Positions 34,032 through 45,395 of a stretch of DNA of 64,000 bases are shown in pieces. Origin of the DNA: Ostrinia nubilalis (lineage: Eukaryota > Arthropoda > Insecta > Lepidoptera > Crambidae); NCBI RefSeq assembly GCF_963855985.1, contig NC_087095.1, forward strand, positions 5,156,001 through 5,220,000, given 5' to 3'. The notes beneath the pieces are model-generated. The model saw only the letters and a program-made list of their open reading frames with translations. It searched no databases and was not told the origin of the DNA. The translations under genes and the position numbers were made by a program. Every line of letters begins with the position of its first letter. Positions within the stretch are counted from its first letter, which is position 1.

Positions 34032-34208
34032 GAGACTGACGCTTAACTCTTCCCACGTCGAAAATCAAATATGAGTCATCTCTATAAAGTAAAGTCAATG
34101 GACAAAGATTCGCTATGATGACATCACTCCGCAAGATTCCACGCGATCTCTTTTACCTGAACAGTCTTGATTCCAACCTCAATTTGTTTTTCTAGCTTAA
34201 AAGGGCGA

Positions 34209-35717
34209 TCATAAAATGAGGGCGAGGACGATGGTGACTAAAGAGGTTAGGGCGGTGACAGGCCGCCAGGGGGCGCCCGAGTCGTAGTTGCAAAGAGATG
34301 TGGTGCAGCATGAGGTGCATGCATGCAGTTTCGTCCTCTCTCCTATGATGATGCAGCCAGGTTCACAGTGCTTCGTGCAGTTGCGTTCGAGCGCCCACAT
34401 CTTCAAGCCGGTGGTAGAGTTTTCGGTTGATGTTGTGTAGGAGAACCGTTTTACCTGCGACAAAGTCTGCGTAAGCTTTCAAAATAATAACTTGTGTTGG
34501 GATCAGTGTTAGTGGGCTGTTGATAGGTAGGTTACCGTAGATAAACAATGTAGAGTTGTAGGTAGAGCTACCTTAAATACAGAAAACTGGTGTTTTAGTA
34601 AACGAAGTATTATCTACACTACAGTCTGCAGTAGTAGTAGTATAGTATGTGATATTAAACTCGGATTGCGTCTAAAGTGTTTTCTGACAGTAGTTTGGAG
34701 ACACTAGCTTATAGGTGTTGCTATGTCCATCCAGAGGAACGATGTAGGTAAGTAATAAAAACTGATCATTCACAAATCATTATCAGTAACACGACCTTCT
34801 CTAATTTGCATCAAATGGAGGATTTGGCCTACAAGCTGTTGAAGAGGCCTGATGCTAACTTAAATACCCTCGCCTCTTACCATGCACATCCGCCTGTCAT
34901 TGTTGCACTTGTGTATCAGCGCGGAGTTGTTCTGCCTGAGGTCCGCACACTTGTCCTCAGGCACCTCCGCGAGGCAGCGGTAGCACCACAGCTCATTGTT
35001 GGGGCGTGCGGCCGCGGATGTCACGTGGACGCTGTCTCGGAGGAGGTCGCATCCCCCTTCTGGAAATTGGAGACGTCACTTTTTGAATATGTCCATGAAA
35101 TACAGTATGTCGTAGGAGAACAGAATAGTAGATAATTATGCTTATTTAGAATGTTATTGGCATTAGAAGGGCCCTTAACTTTGTTTAATAACAGCTACTA
35201 AGATGCAACTAATTGGTAAAAAGGTATATTGCATGAAAGTTGCGTACACATAATGAAGTAGCTAGAACCGTAGACGTATTTAGCTGTTATTTGACTAAAT
35301 TCACTAATGTTACATTATGTATTTGTTCTATGTTATATTGATAACGGCAATTTTAATATTGATACATAATACCTACTAATTAATCTACCTACTCTATCGC
35401 ATTGGGGAAACGTGTAATATTATGAGGTATGATTGTTAATAAAAATAAATACTTCATTATTTTGTAACATAACACTTTCTTCAAGTCAGGTGAGCATCAT
35501 AACAAAAGGGCTCCGAGCCATAGACAACAAGATTTGACGTTTGCGAACACAGACTAATGAAGGTTACGAGAGAAAATGCAGTTGTACGGGTGCGTTTCTT
35601 GGACACTGATGAGGTGGGTGGTGAAGGTTGAATTGGGAGATAGATGATGATGATGAAAGTGCATTGTAACATACCTGGGGTGAAGATTGAAAACACGAGC
35701 AGCAGGAGACAGCGCAT
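34209..35717 (-). CDS. Ly6/uPAR three-finger protein, secreted and probably GPI-anchored
   Basis: Three minus-strand exons join in frame: 35675-35717 (MRCLLLLVFSIFTP, most of a signal peptide), 34881-35059 and 34209-34454, giving 468 nt and 155 aa. Introns have GT-AG ends in phases 1 and 0. The mature part holds ELWCYRCLAEV, DKCADL, HKCNNDRRMC, then NCTKHCEPGC and ACTSCCTTSLCN: the cysteine ladder ending in CC...CN that defines Ly6 domains. The tail SGAPWRPVTALTSLVTIVLA is hydrophobic to the end, as in a GPI-attachment signal. NST in exon 3 (before TGLKMW) is a potential glycosylation site. Insect relatives include quiver/sleepless, boudin and crooked, which act in channel modulation or septate junctions. 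I cannot assign it to one of these. The 109-aa plus-strand ORF at 34806 is an antisense shadow. Confidence 0.88.
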
Positions 35718-38700
35718 GTTGTTTGCAGTGAGCACGGCGCATGCCCCAGCATCTCTATCGATCGCACGGGGGGCCAGGGAGGGGGGCGACCTGTTGCGAT
35801 CCCGGCTGGCCCCGCCCACGTTTTATCTCACCCCCCTCGCACCCCCAGAACACTTTGATCGGGGAAAACAATCTCAACTTTCCGATTTCTTCGGAAAATT
35901 AAAAAGTTTCGCTCGGTTGCGGGCCTCTCCAGACGCGGGTAATTATTAGGATCCGAACAATTTGGGTTAATGAACTGGGCTATCAATTTGAATGTACTCT
36001 GCTATTGTTATGCCCATAATGTAATATGGAGCACGAGTCTTTATTAAATTACCTAGATCAAAAACATTCAGTAAAGTTTGTGCAGCTCATGAGCGAGTAG
36101 CGAATAGCTTATACATAATGTATAGCACTTTGCTGAAAAAAATACGATGTCCTTAACTAACTACGAGTAGACTCGTACGTGTAGTATTTAGATACCTAGT
36201 CCTACACGCATTGGCAATATAACTTTCAGTTTATCAAAGTTCTGTTAGAGTGAATTTGAGTAAATCGTGTTTATAATTATAAACTTTCAGAAAGGGTTCT
36301 TTGTGGAACTTACAGCCAATTACAGTTTCAATATTACGAAAACATAAAATATTCATGTCACTGGTAATTTAACAAAATAAAGCTACTGACTATTCAAACA
36401 ATATAATATCGTTATTCGAATTTCAGTTACATTTTATATGTGAGTGTTACTGAAAATATATCGAGACATGATTGACCTTGTTTCCATTTTGTGAGCTCGT
36501 AGCTAACAGTTTGATAATGTTTTTGAATTGACATTGCACAAGCACATTTCTGTAGATTACTGTTGATATTAAAAACATCCGACCGTTGCCTTATTAAAAG
36601 AAGTAGAAGAAGAAGAAGAAGATATTAAAAACATGTTTTTACTTACTTTACTTTTGTTGCTTTTTATGGTAGTTTTTCTTAGACACTAGCATTCTTCAGT
36701 TCAGCTTGTCGCTAAATATGTTGTTAGCTGTTATCAGTTACCTCCTTCCAAGTAAGTACTTTCAAGTGTTTTTGAATAAATGAGTAGCAAATTAGCAATC
36801 TTTTTATAGTGACTTTAATTAAATATTAGTTTCTTTAGTTTTTGATGTGGCTTACCTATAATTAGTAATAAGTGCATCAATCTTCTTCTGATTCTTAAGA
36901 AGATTAAAAGAATTAACTATTAACCCTGAATCATTTCAATTTTACTGTGTATTTAACTGCTGAATTTCAGCTCAAAACCTCTTTAATAATTCACGGGCAA
37001 AGAGAGGCATTTGCAGCTCCAAGGATTGGTTTAAATTACACGTGCCCTGTTAACTACAATCGTAGTTATTAATGCGTTATGATATACTTACTAATTAGAG
37101 TGTAAAGTTAGTTAGACAACTATTTTAATAAAGGAGAGATCCGCCCTTGAGTTAACGGAGGGTATGGTAAGTGGTCAAGGCAACGTAATATCGTAATACC
37201 TATGTTATAATGTGCTTTTTTGCGTGCTTTTCATCTCCTGAAAGTTACGTAGTGTGCGTTTTTTCATCATTTCCCGTTTATGGCTATAAAGAAAGTGCAC
37301 GAAAATACGCAACAAAAAAAACTATACAGTTAGACGCAATACAGTTTTTTTTGTTGCGAAATAAAAAAGAAATAGAAATCTATTAAATCAAGTACACTTA
37401 AAAAGCTTTTATTTTTCATATCTATTTCGCATTCTTTCAGACTAAGTTGGAAAATTTATATCAACTTCACTTTCATAATCAAACGTTATAAAAAATAACA
37501 AGGCCCCTTACTTCTCATTACTGAATTACTTTATTCAGTTTCCTCAGAAGTCGGTAATGGAGATGGCGAATATTTGCTCGGGTCGTGTTTACAAAGGACT
37601 GGGAATAAGGTGAGGTCCTCTTACGACCCTGTACAGTTACAAGCAGAAATAAGTATTATTTTTTAGATCATGCAACAGGTATACATTAAGGGAGATCGAG
37701 GTGCGATATTGACGATTTTTTGGAACTTATTAACTCTAGCGAGGTCGTAACAGTGCGCGTTTTAGTTCAAGTCTCGAGCCAACAAATACGCGCTGTTGCT
37801 ACTTGCTGAATAGTTAATCGCTTTCCATAAATCCACAATGTCTCAACTCTCCTCGGTCTCTTCTACCTATGATAAACTGCAGCGTGAATGTTGTTGAATT
37901 TGAGTTCTTCTGGTGCTCAAATACAACAGCATTTTAAATAAATAGGTACGATAAACATTTTAGAAAAGAAACTGTGCAAAGACCTTTTTCAGTACCTAGC
38001 TAGAAAGCTTTAGAGTTAGCTTTTTTATTAGAAATTCGAATGCTTCTAAATGCGAATGCGAGTGAAACTAGGACAACGGAAAAAGGAAAGTAACACGAGA
38101 GCTTTAAATATTTTTCAGGCATAAAAGACTTTATCACCACACATTAAACGAAATGTAAGTTTATTCTGACTACATTATGCTCACCTTAATAATACACATA
38201 AAATCATAAATCTTTATGTTTAATATCTTCGACTGTACATATAGGGTTGTACAATAGCTCTTGTGGTTATGGTTTGTATTGCTAACATGAATGACTAGGG
38301 AAGTAATGTTGAAACAGCTGGGGCGGAAAACTCGTGCATTAATGTTTTAAATGACGTTTTATTTTACATCATACCTACATTGGTAAGAGCATAATTACAG
38401 CTTTTGTTTGTGCCCGGGAAAGATAGTTTACATTTTCGTAATGAACATCACTTTCTTTACTTAGAATTTAAGTATTTTCTTCAACTATAAGGTACAAGAG
38501 TAGGTAGATACAAAAAAAATAAGGAACAAAATTTTGGTCAACATCATAAATCATGTTACTTTATTGTAATAAGGGGAATAGAGAGAAAACTAAAATGAAA
38601 TAGACCTGATAATTTATAAAAAAGCAAAAAATAAAACATCATGTTTAATATAAAATTATAATGATCATGATAGAGACTATAATGTAAATATTACACAAGT

Positions 38701-40299
38701 TAACCGAATATCATGCTAACAATGCACAAAAGTAAGTTGCGGTTGTATTTTGACAAAGCTAAATTGCTTTTAATGTTTATTTTTCGTTTCCATGGATTAC
38801 ATCCGTGAAAATATACAAAATTTAGTGTCCATAAACTATGTAGACTGTATCAATAGTTATGAATAACGTTTATTAGTAGGTATCAATATTAGTGAAAAGT
38901 ATTTAGTTCAATGTAATTGTAGATTTATAGCTGTGATAGAAAACCATTTTTATCACTGTAAACTGACTGATAAATAGTGGATTGCATGAGTATAGGTCTG
39001 GTATAGGATTGATCGCTCTATCAATTTAGTTTATTGTATAACTACCCTTGACGGCACATTAAGCTAAATATTGTGCATGATAATATTATGTGGTTGTATT
39101 ATGGGCAATATCAACAAAAATTATAGTCGCCTATGTTTTCGAATTAGTAGTAATACTTTTTCAACAATTATACCCATTATGGTCTATTTTGCAAATCGCT
39201 AGACCTGAAATACAAACGCTACAAGATATTCAATTTATGCATATACATTGCCCTGGCCGAGTAAGAGGATTGGAAGGGTTTAGGCGATATAGAATACAAA
39301 TATAGGACAGGCATATATGATAGAACCTTTCAGGGTATGGACACAATTTTATGATAAGATTTGCATATTAATATGTCTATTTGATTGTCCGCCGACCCTA
39401 GGCAGATAGATCGGAGTTGTTTGGTAAAAACGAGATGTATCTCTTTGGGGAAAATCGCTGGTTAAAAAATAAGTTATTTGAACTTGATGTTATTTATCAT
39501 TGTTTATTCATACTTACTCTTATGTATTTTAAACGATGCATTTTAGATGCGATAGTTCTTTTCGATCTTTCAGTAGTTATTATAATTTCTTAGCGATTTT
39601 CTTTCAGTAGTTTTTCATTTTGCCTGTAATTGTAATAGAGTAGGTACTTATATAAAGTATTAATCTACTAATTTTAATTGTTTCTCAGTATTATTTTCTA
39701 TCTTTATAACAACGTTTATCTATGAGGGCTTCACTTTATTGTAGGGTTAGCAATTTGGCTACTGGAACCGTCTTCAAAGAATTTTTTGCTCAGCTAAGAT
39801 CAGAAGCAAAAGTTTTGATGAAGGTGACTTTGTTTAACATAATCCGTCCTTTATTTGCCCTTTAAATTTGTTTTGTGTTGTAAACCTAAGTACAGACAAC
39901 GGCACATGAAGCTATACACGGTGGTCTCTATGCCCACAGTAGTAGAGGTGATTTTGCAATAAAAACGTATGTTCTGACGTGCTGGTACGTTAGGGATGGT
40001 CACAGCGTAAAGTTTCCTTATTCATGACAATTCATGAGAAGATTAAACCGTTCACTTAGTACGATTTCTTTGGAAGGCTGTAAACATTTTATGGACTACG
40101 AATGGGATTCCTTTTAGATGTTTTTTGTTCTATGTTTAGAACTTAAAAGACTGTATTTAATTTTCGAGTGAAGTAAAAAAATAATAATTAAAGTGATAAA
40201 TAATTGTGTTTTGCTCTCGGGCTTGTCACGGTATTGCAGGCTCGAATCCATCTAATTGCCTGAAGGAAAAAACTTCAGAGGGTACCTACTTACATTAAG
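35718..40299. other. Intergenic stretch, gene desert
   Basis: No exon-like series found. It contains a (GAA)n run near 36600 and otherwise plain AT-rich sequence. The small ORFs (for example 71 aa at 39090) carry no recognisable domain. Confidence 0.4.
36597..36623 (+). repeat. (GAA)n microsatellite
   Basis: AAAGAAGTAGAAGAAGAAGA and further GAA units. Confidence 0.85.
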
Positions 40300-40426
40300 G
40301 TTGGGTTGCACCATCTTACTTTACCTTTAACAAACGTCAAAAATTTGTCAAACTCCATACTAAAAGCACCGGTTATCTTCATTTACATAGTTTAACGGTA
40401 GTTAAAGTTAGGTGGTGCAACTCAGC
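40300..40426. mobile_element. 127-bp MITE (G(T/C)TG(G/A)GTTGCACCA ends), copy 1
   Basis: The left GTTGGGTTGCACCATCTTAC and the inverse of the right end GCTGAGTTGCACCACCTAAC are inverted repeats extending into ACTTTAAC-like sequence. The inside has AACAAACGTCAAAAATTTGT and TGTCAAACTCCATAC, shared with the copy at 47356-47465. Target duplication not clear. Confidence 0.75.
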
Positions 40427-40827
40427 GTAAGTCTGATATCTGTATTGTCTGACACCATGGTTTTTAAAGTCTACACGAAAATAAATTAGGTGTAAGCGAC
40501 GCATTACACAGCAGAACATTCAAATAACACTAGCAAATGCAGTCTGATTGCCGTGGGCATTTCTCGCTCTACAACAAGTCGCCGAGAGCATCTTCGAGCC
40601 ACCCGGGCACCTTATTAAATTAATACGGCACTTTGTCCCAGTGTAATATCAATCTCAAGGCATTGAAATACGCACTAATGTTACTTGACTGCTGTAACAA
40701 GCAGCTCCTGCATTGAAGACAGACGCAAATTAGTAACAGCGTTAGTGTCGATGTAATACATCATATTTGCATCGTGCTATTAGGAATATTTCGCAGCTTA
40801 CGGTTTTGCTGATTACTTCTAAAAGGT

Positions 40828-40925
40828 ATCAGGAAGGCGCTGGATGCAGGCCGCTACCAACCGTGCGATGTGGAAGTCATTGGAGGAGGCCTATGTTCAA
40901 CAGTGGACGTCCTGTGGCTGAAATA
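40828..40925 (+). repeat. 5'-truncated LINE 3' end
   Basis: Reads [20 protein letters not shown] and [11 protein letters not shown] with a stop at about 40921. It is nearly identical to the sense half of the insertion at 12198-12611, so these two are close family members. Confidence 0.85.
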
Positions 40926-40930
40926 ATGAT

Positions 40931-41949
40931 TATACCTATTCTAGTATAGTTCGTTCGTTTCAGTCAAATAGGTATGTACGAGTATAACCTAAAAATATAA
41001 TTTATATTTTATCTATGCAGATAACGGTACATCACAGGCTGTGGCTACAAAATGCGGTTGTGATAGTGCTATGCAGATAAACGTGTGGTCGTTGCTGTGC
41101 TGTGTCTGTAAATAAATTATTATTAATTACTAACTAATAGATTACGAATGACGAACTTTCATCACATGTTAATTTATAAGTATTTTCATCAAGAAGTGGC
41201 AACATGATTTAAGTTAATCTTTCGAACTATTCGTCAACATTCTTTATCTTTTCGTTAAAAGATGTAAATTGTGTATTCAAATTGCTTTGCTCAACATTCA
41301 GGTTTGGTCCATTACCGACGCAAACTGTAATGATGAACAAATAACGACATTAAAACTCTAAGCGCCGTAATCCCGGTTGGTTGTGCCTCGTTCAGTGTTA
41401 ATTTTGTAATAATTTGATTACCTCCCGTTGTTTTATCAAACCTTGTTTATAGACAAACAAACTGAAAACTTGGAGCTAGGCCCAAATTAATTCTGGAGGT
41501 CACGGTGCCTCATAATTTACGAGCAAATAATGAAATGGACCGAGAATCTGTAATTAATTTGATAAAATATTGCCGGCGACTTTTTGATAGACTTTGAGAA
41601 AGATTTCCTTTGTATTGCGTATCAATTTTCAGGACTAAAAGCTTTATCAATTACCTAGAGGGTTTGAGGCAAGTGACGTTATCATACCATTTTGCAGGTG
41701 AAGGTGACGTGGAAATGAATTCTGTTTGACAGAATAATCGACTTTAATTAGGTTTACATTATGAAACGAAGCTGAAAACTTGTCTCAAACACAAGCACCT
41801 CGAAAATTCTTAATACTTAACTTGAACCAATTTTAATATTACTATTAAAATCGGTTTAAAGTGACGAAACTGTATCTCAATATTAACATAAAATGTTGGT
41901 GCCATTGTCAAATAAGGACAGACAATAAATAGATCTTGTTAGATAGTTA
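40931..41949. other. Intergenic stretch
   Basis: No gene seen. AT-rich, with a less AT-rich patch around 41360-41400. Confidence 0.4.
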
Positions 41950-42902
41950 GGGGAGATGGGCCCAAAGCGGGTAACTTAAGGTTTGTGTCAATAAAAAAGA
42001 CGTTACTGCAGTTGCAAAGTTATATATTTTTAATAATTCGTACAAGTATGTATTAAACTTTGTAATAAAAACTAAAAATCAACTCTCTTGTAACAAATCA
42101 CTTCAAAAATTTAAGAACTAATCAGTCGGTCATTTTACCCGGTTTGCCCGCAGGGGGTGCCCAAAGCGGGTATGGCCCCTGGGGCAAAACGGGTCGAGAC
42201 TGGGCAAGGCGAGTTACTGACGTTGGCTTTGGCTTTCTTAATGTTAGTTGGGGATATCTCTTTTCAAAGGCTTTACACCAATCTTCTCCAGCAGTTTGAC
42301 TTTTGAAAGGGTGCGGAATTCTATTGCTCTCTGCATATTGATATACGTGAGATAAAAATCCGATTTTGTCAGACCAAAAAAAAAGATTATCCATGTGAAA
42401 CAAGACTTCTATCAATTCAGATTCTTGTTCAGCCAAAACAACAAAAATTACCTATGAAACTACCATTTTTGTATCCATATATAATTAGAATAAGAATAAG
42501 AAGCGGTTACCCGTTTTACCCATACCCGCTTTGCCCAAAAGATACTTTTTCACGTTTTGTAAAATAATCTCAAAATCTTTATAAGAAATGTTGCTCAAAC
42601 AATAAGAATTCTACGCTGTTTTAATGCAGAATAATACACAAGTAACAGATTCAACACAACTTTAAACAGAATGAAGTAATTCATATTCACATATCTTGAT
42701 ATTTTTTTGTAAAACAGGCAAATAAAAACATTCGCGTCTCGGAGCTCCACCGCGCGTCGCCGATGTTTCGGCCAAACTGATTCGTGTCGAAACGAGTTCG
42801 GGCGTTGCCACGAAACGCACACATGTGCACAATCGGCTTGTATACGTGAATAACGAAGACTACCCGCTTTGGGCGGTATACCCGCTTTGGGCTCACCTCC
42901 CC
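41950..42902 (-). mobile_element. TA-flanked pogo/Tigger-like element with iterated CCCAAAGCGGGTA motif
   Basis: The inverted ends are GGGGAGATGGGCCCAAAGCG (left) and GGGGAGGTGAGCCCAAAGCG (inverse of right), continuing with GGTA. TA lies outside (41948-41949 and 42903-42904). The motif CCCAAAGCGGGTA occurs near 41961 and 42161 and inverted near 42522, 42861 and 42878; GGCAAAACGGGT is a variant. A minus-strand fragment of a CENP-B-type transposase lies at 42122-42436. At 953 bp it is too short for a full pogo-type transposase. Confidence 0.87.
42122..42436 (-). pseudogene. Pogo/Tigger-type transposase fragment (CENP-B-like HTH)
   Basis: The open frame reads ELIEVLFHMDNLFFW, then VYQYAESNRIPHPF, then AGEDWCKAFEKRYPQLTLRK and PKPTSVTRL. 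The series AESNxIPHPF...GxDW...F..R.P.L.LRKPxxTS is characteristic of the DNA-binding half of pogo/Tigger transposases. There is no ATG at its start (it may begin at a splice acceptor), and the DDE catalytic domain is absent; the frame ends in the element's own GC-rich repeat. A remnant inside the element at 41950-42902. Confidence 0.82.
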
Positions 42903-42904
42903 TA

Positions 42905-43877
42905 CCTACGTAATTCTTACAGAAGGTGAAGACCACCTCGTAACTCTGTATTTGTATATTTTAGCGCTCTATTAGACGTCACCTATAAATAACCAAAGAC
43001 ATAAAAGCAAGTTTAGTGCATTACACAGACAAGCTGTAAATCTACAGACTATCACGGTAGAATGATGTCATCGTTATACCTTATTCGCATGTAACCGAAG
43101 CACCTTGATTTGGTTTCCGTGAAAAAATTCTGTGAAAAGAAAATGTTACCATTTTCCGGGCATGACATGGTAACATTTTCGGATGTGGCAAAGTGAACAT
43201 AGGGTATATAGATGTGATTTTATTCTTAGAGGGAATTTAGGGCCGGGTTCTGGGCCGGCGGCGTGGAGTATCAAGTAGGTAACAAGATTTGGACCCTCAC
43301 AATCGCACCATTACCCACGCTACAGGGAATCCAATTCACTATATTGTGTGCGTTCCTTTATTTTCTGATTCACTTCCAGCCACCACCGTTTATCTTGTTT
43401 GTAACACTGCGCAAGACTCGTCGGCATTTGGTTTTTTGAATATCTTAACATTGTCTTGGTATGCTCTTAGCATTTCCATGCTGGGAAAACTATCTGAAAT
43501 TTTCAAGCCAAGCTAAAGCTAAAACAGACATGTGTTTTTTTTTTATTGTAAGCACGGACAAATATACACCAAGTTAAACCTAACTTTTGAAAATTTAGTG
43601 CATTTTAAACAAAAAATACAATAAGTAGGTGCTTGATCTAGTTTATAAATGAAGTGTCCTCCACCTCCTAAAAGTTGACTGATGAAATGTACTGTATTAC
43701 GCCCGTATTAAAAAACATTACTATGAGGTCTCACAGTGCGCGTGGACGCACAGGATGATCCACGAACCAATCACAGAGCTCTATTCAACGCTGTACGTTC
43801 GATTTGCTGCTTCACTTAAGCAAGCATCGTTTGTGAATACGGGCGTTACTGTACTTTGTACAACATACAAGTTAGGG
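42905..43877. other. Intergenic stretch
   Basis: No gene supported. A slightly GC-richer part lies near 43240-43420; its 75-aa ORF at 43289 has no recognisable domain. Confidence 0.4.
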
Positions 43878-44120
43878 TATCAAAATCAAAATCAAAAATA
43901 TTTACTCAGTTTAGACCACAAGCGGTACTTATGAACGTCAAAATGTAGTAAAAAATAAAAAAGAAAAGGTAGCCCTTATGGGGCACTTTACATGTCTCCT
44001 TATCTTTTGGGCCCTACCAGCGCTTCGAGACAAACATATGGCAAGTGCTGAGAAGAAACGACGGAACAAACTCAGTCACAACTAATTGCCAGGAATTATC
44101 TAACGTTAAGAAGAATAACC
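43878..44120. repeat. Retroposon 3' UTR-like repeat (TCAAAATCAAAATCAAAAAT...)
   Basis: TATCAAAATCAAAATCAAAA with ATATTTACTCAGTTT, followed by CGGTACTTATGAACGTCAAA and CCCTACCAGCGCTTCGAGA, is an arrangement common near lepidopteran LINE 3' ends. Class recognised from memory; family and strand uncertain. Confidence 0.5.
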
Positions 44121-45257
44121 AAATTCAAGTACATCAAATATGTGCAGACTGAACTGACCACGTATCTATCTATCTCCTTTATAACATAACTTTTTCAGGC
44201 TGCGACAATTACAGTCACCATGTAAGTGAGTAAGTGTGTAAATCCTTACTTATTTACTTGCCGCTTCGTGTAAGTCGTCCCATTAATTCCGACCTTGGCA
44301 ATGTCGTCTGCGGTCGGCCAATGTTACGTGAATAGATTATAACCCCGATGCGGCGTACATTATACTATCTTCATTATGCAATCGCTACCTGTATCCAATC
44401 AGACATTGTTTTTGTTGCAAAATAACGTTCTTTACAATTACATAAGTCTTAGTTTACCTATGTGTTGACGTTTTTACATGCTTGCTTGAAGATTTGACAT
44501 CATCAAACAACTATATTAAATACAGAAGACTCACTTTAAGTATGACGGCACATAACGGTTTTCAGGTAAATATTACATTTATATTAATTATAAAAGTTAG
44601 TCAGTATGGACTGCTATTAGTTTTAAATTATAGTATTTCGTGATAGCTTCGATATGTGAAAACAGTAGTGTAGCTTAGGTACTCTACACCAATATTAATG
44701 TATGTAAATGTATTTTGCAAGTAGAAATTCAATGAACACATCGTATTCAAGGAAGTTTAAATTTTATCCTGTTTATTGCCGATAAATGGAACAATATAGA
44801 CATTATAACAAAATAATCCTGTAAGTTACAATATTAGACTTGTTACTAGATGTAAAATGTAGAGTCAAAAGGCATCTGAAGTATGTGATTGATAACCCAC
44901 GGAATTTAACTAAACAAACATTGTAGATGGTTGAATCATTGTCTGCTAAAAGCTAGCCAATAAAGCTAGTCAATTTCGTTAATCATTAATTGGAACATGA
45001 TCCACCGTAAAGTAGCGGCAGGCAGTAGAATCGTTTCCAAAGATTACAATCTGGTTGGATTAAATTACGTCATACCTACATTTATAACTTCAGCGCACGT
45101 TAATAATGTAATGTTTTATCGAAGTCATTTAACTCATTTGGTTTTACTTTGAAGTTTAAAAGTGTAATTATGGTATCAGGTTGTGTATAATTTAAATTGT
45201 ATTGCTATTTTGCCCTGCTATTTTCAAATAAGAGCAAATATTATTATATCCACGATC
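44121..45257. other. Intergenic stretch
   Basis: AT-rich; nothing recognisable as a gene or element. Confidence 0.4.
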
Positions 45258-45395
45258 CGGAAGACGCAGTGTGGACAAACCTCCCAATAGGTGGACCAAA
45301 GATTTGTTTAAGGTCGCGGGTATACCTGGATGCGGACAGCGCTGGACCGTTTGTTGTGAAAATCCTTGGGGAAGGCCTTTAAGCCTAGGCCTTAA
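45258..45395 (+). repeat. Degenerate LINE C-terminal fragment
   Basis: Reads GRRSVDKPPNRWTKDLFKVA then, after a frame change, DRLL, stop, KSLGKAF. It is the same RT-ORF C-terminus as elsewhere in the window, from a more diverged subfamily. A VQ-stop-WT fragment at about 45540-45575 may be the rest of it. Confidence 0.7.

Noticed and set aside
34806..35135. 109-aa plus-strand ORF
   Set aside because: Antisense to the well-supported Ly6 exon 2.
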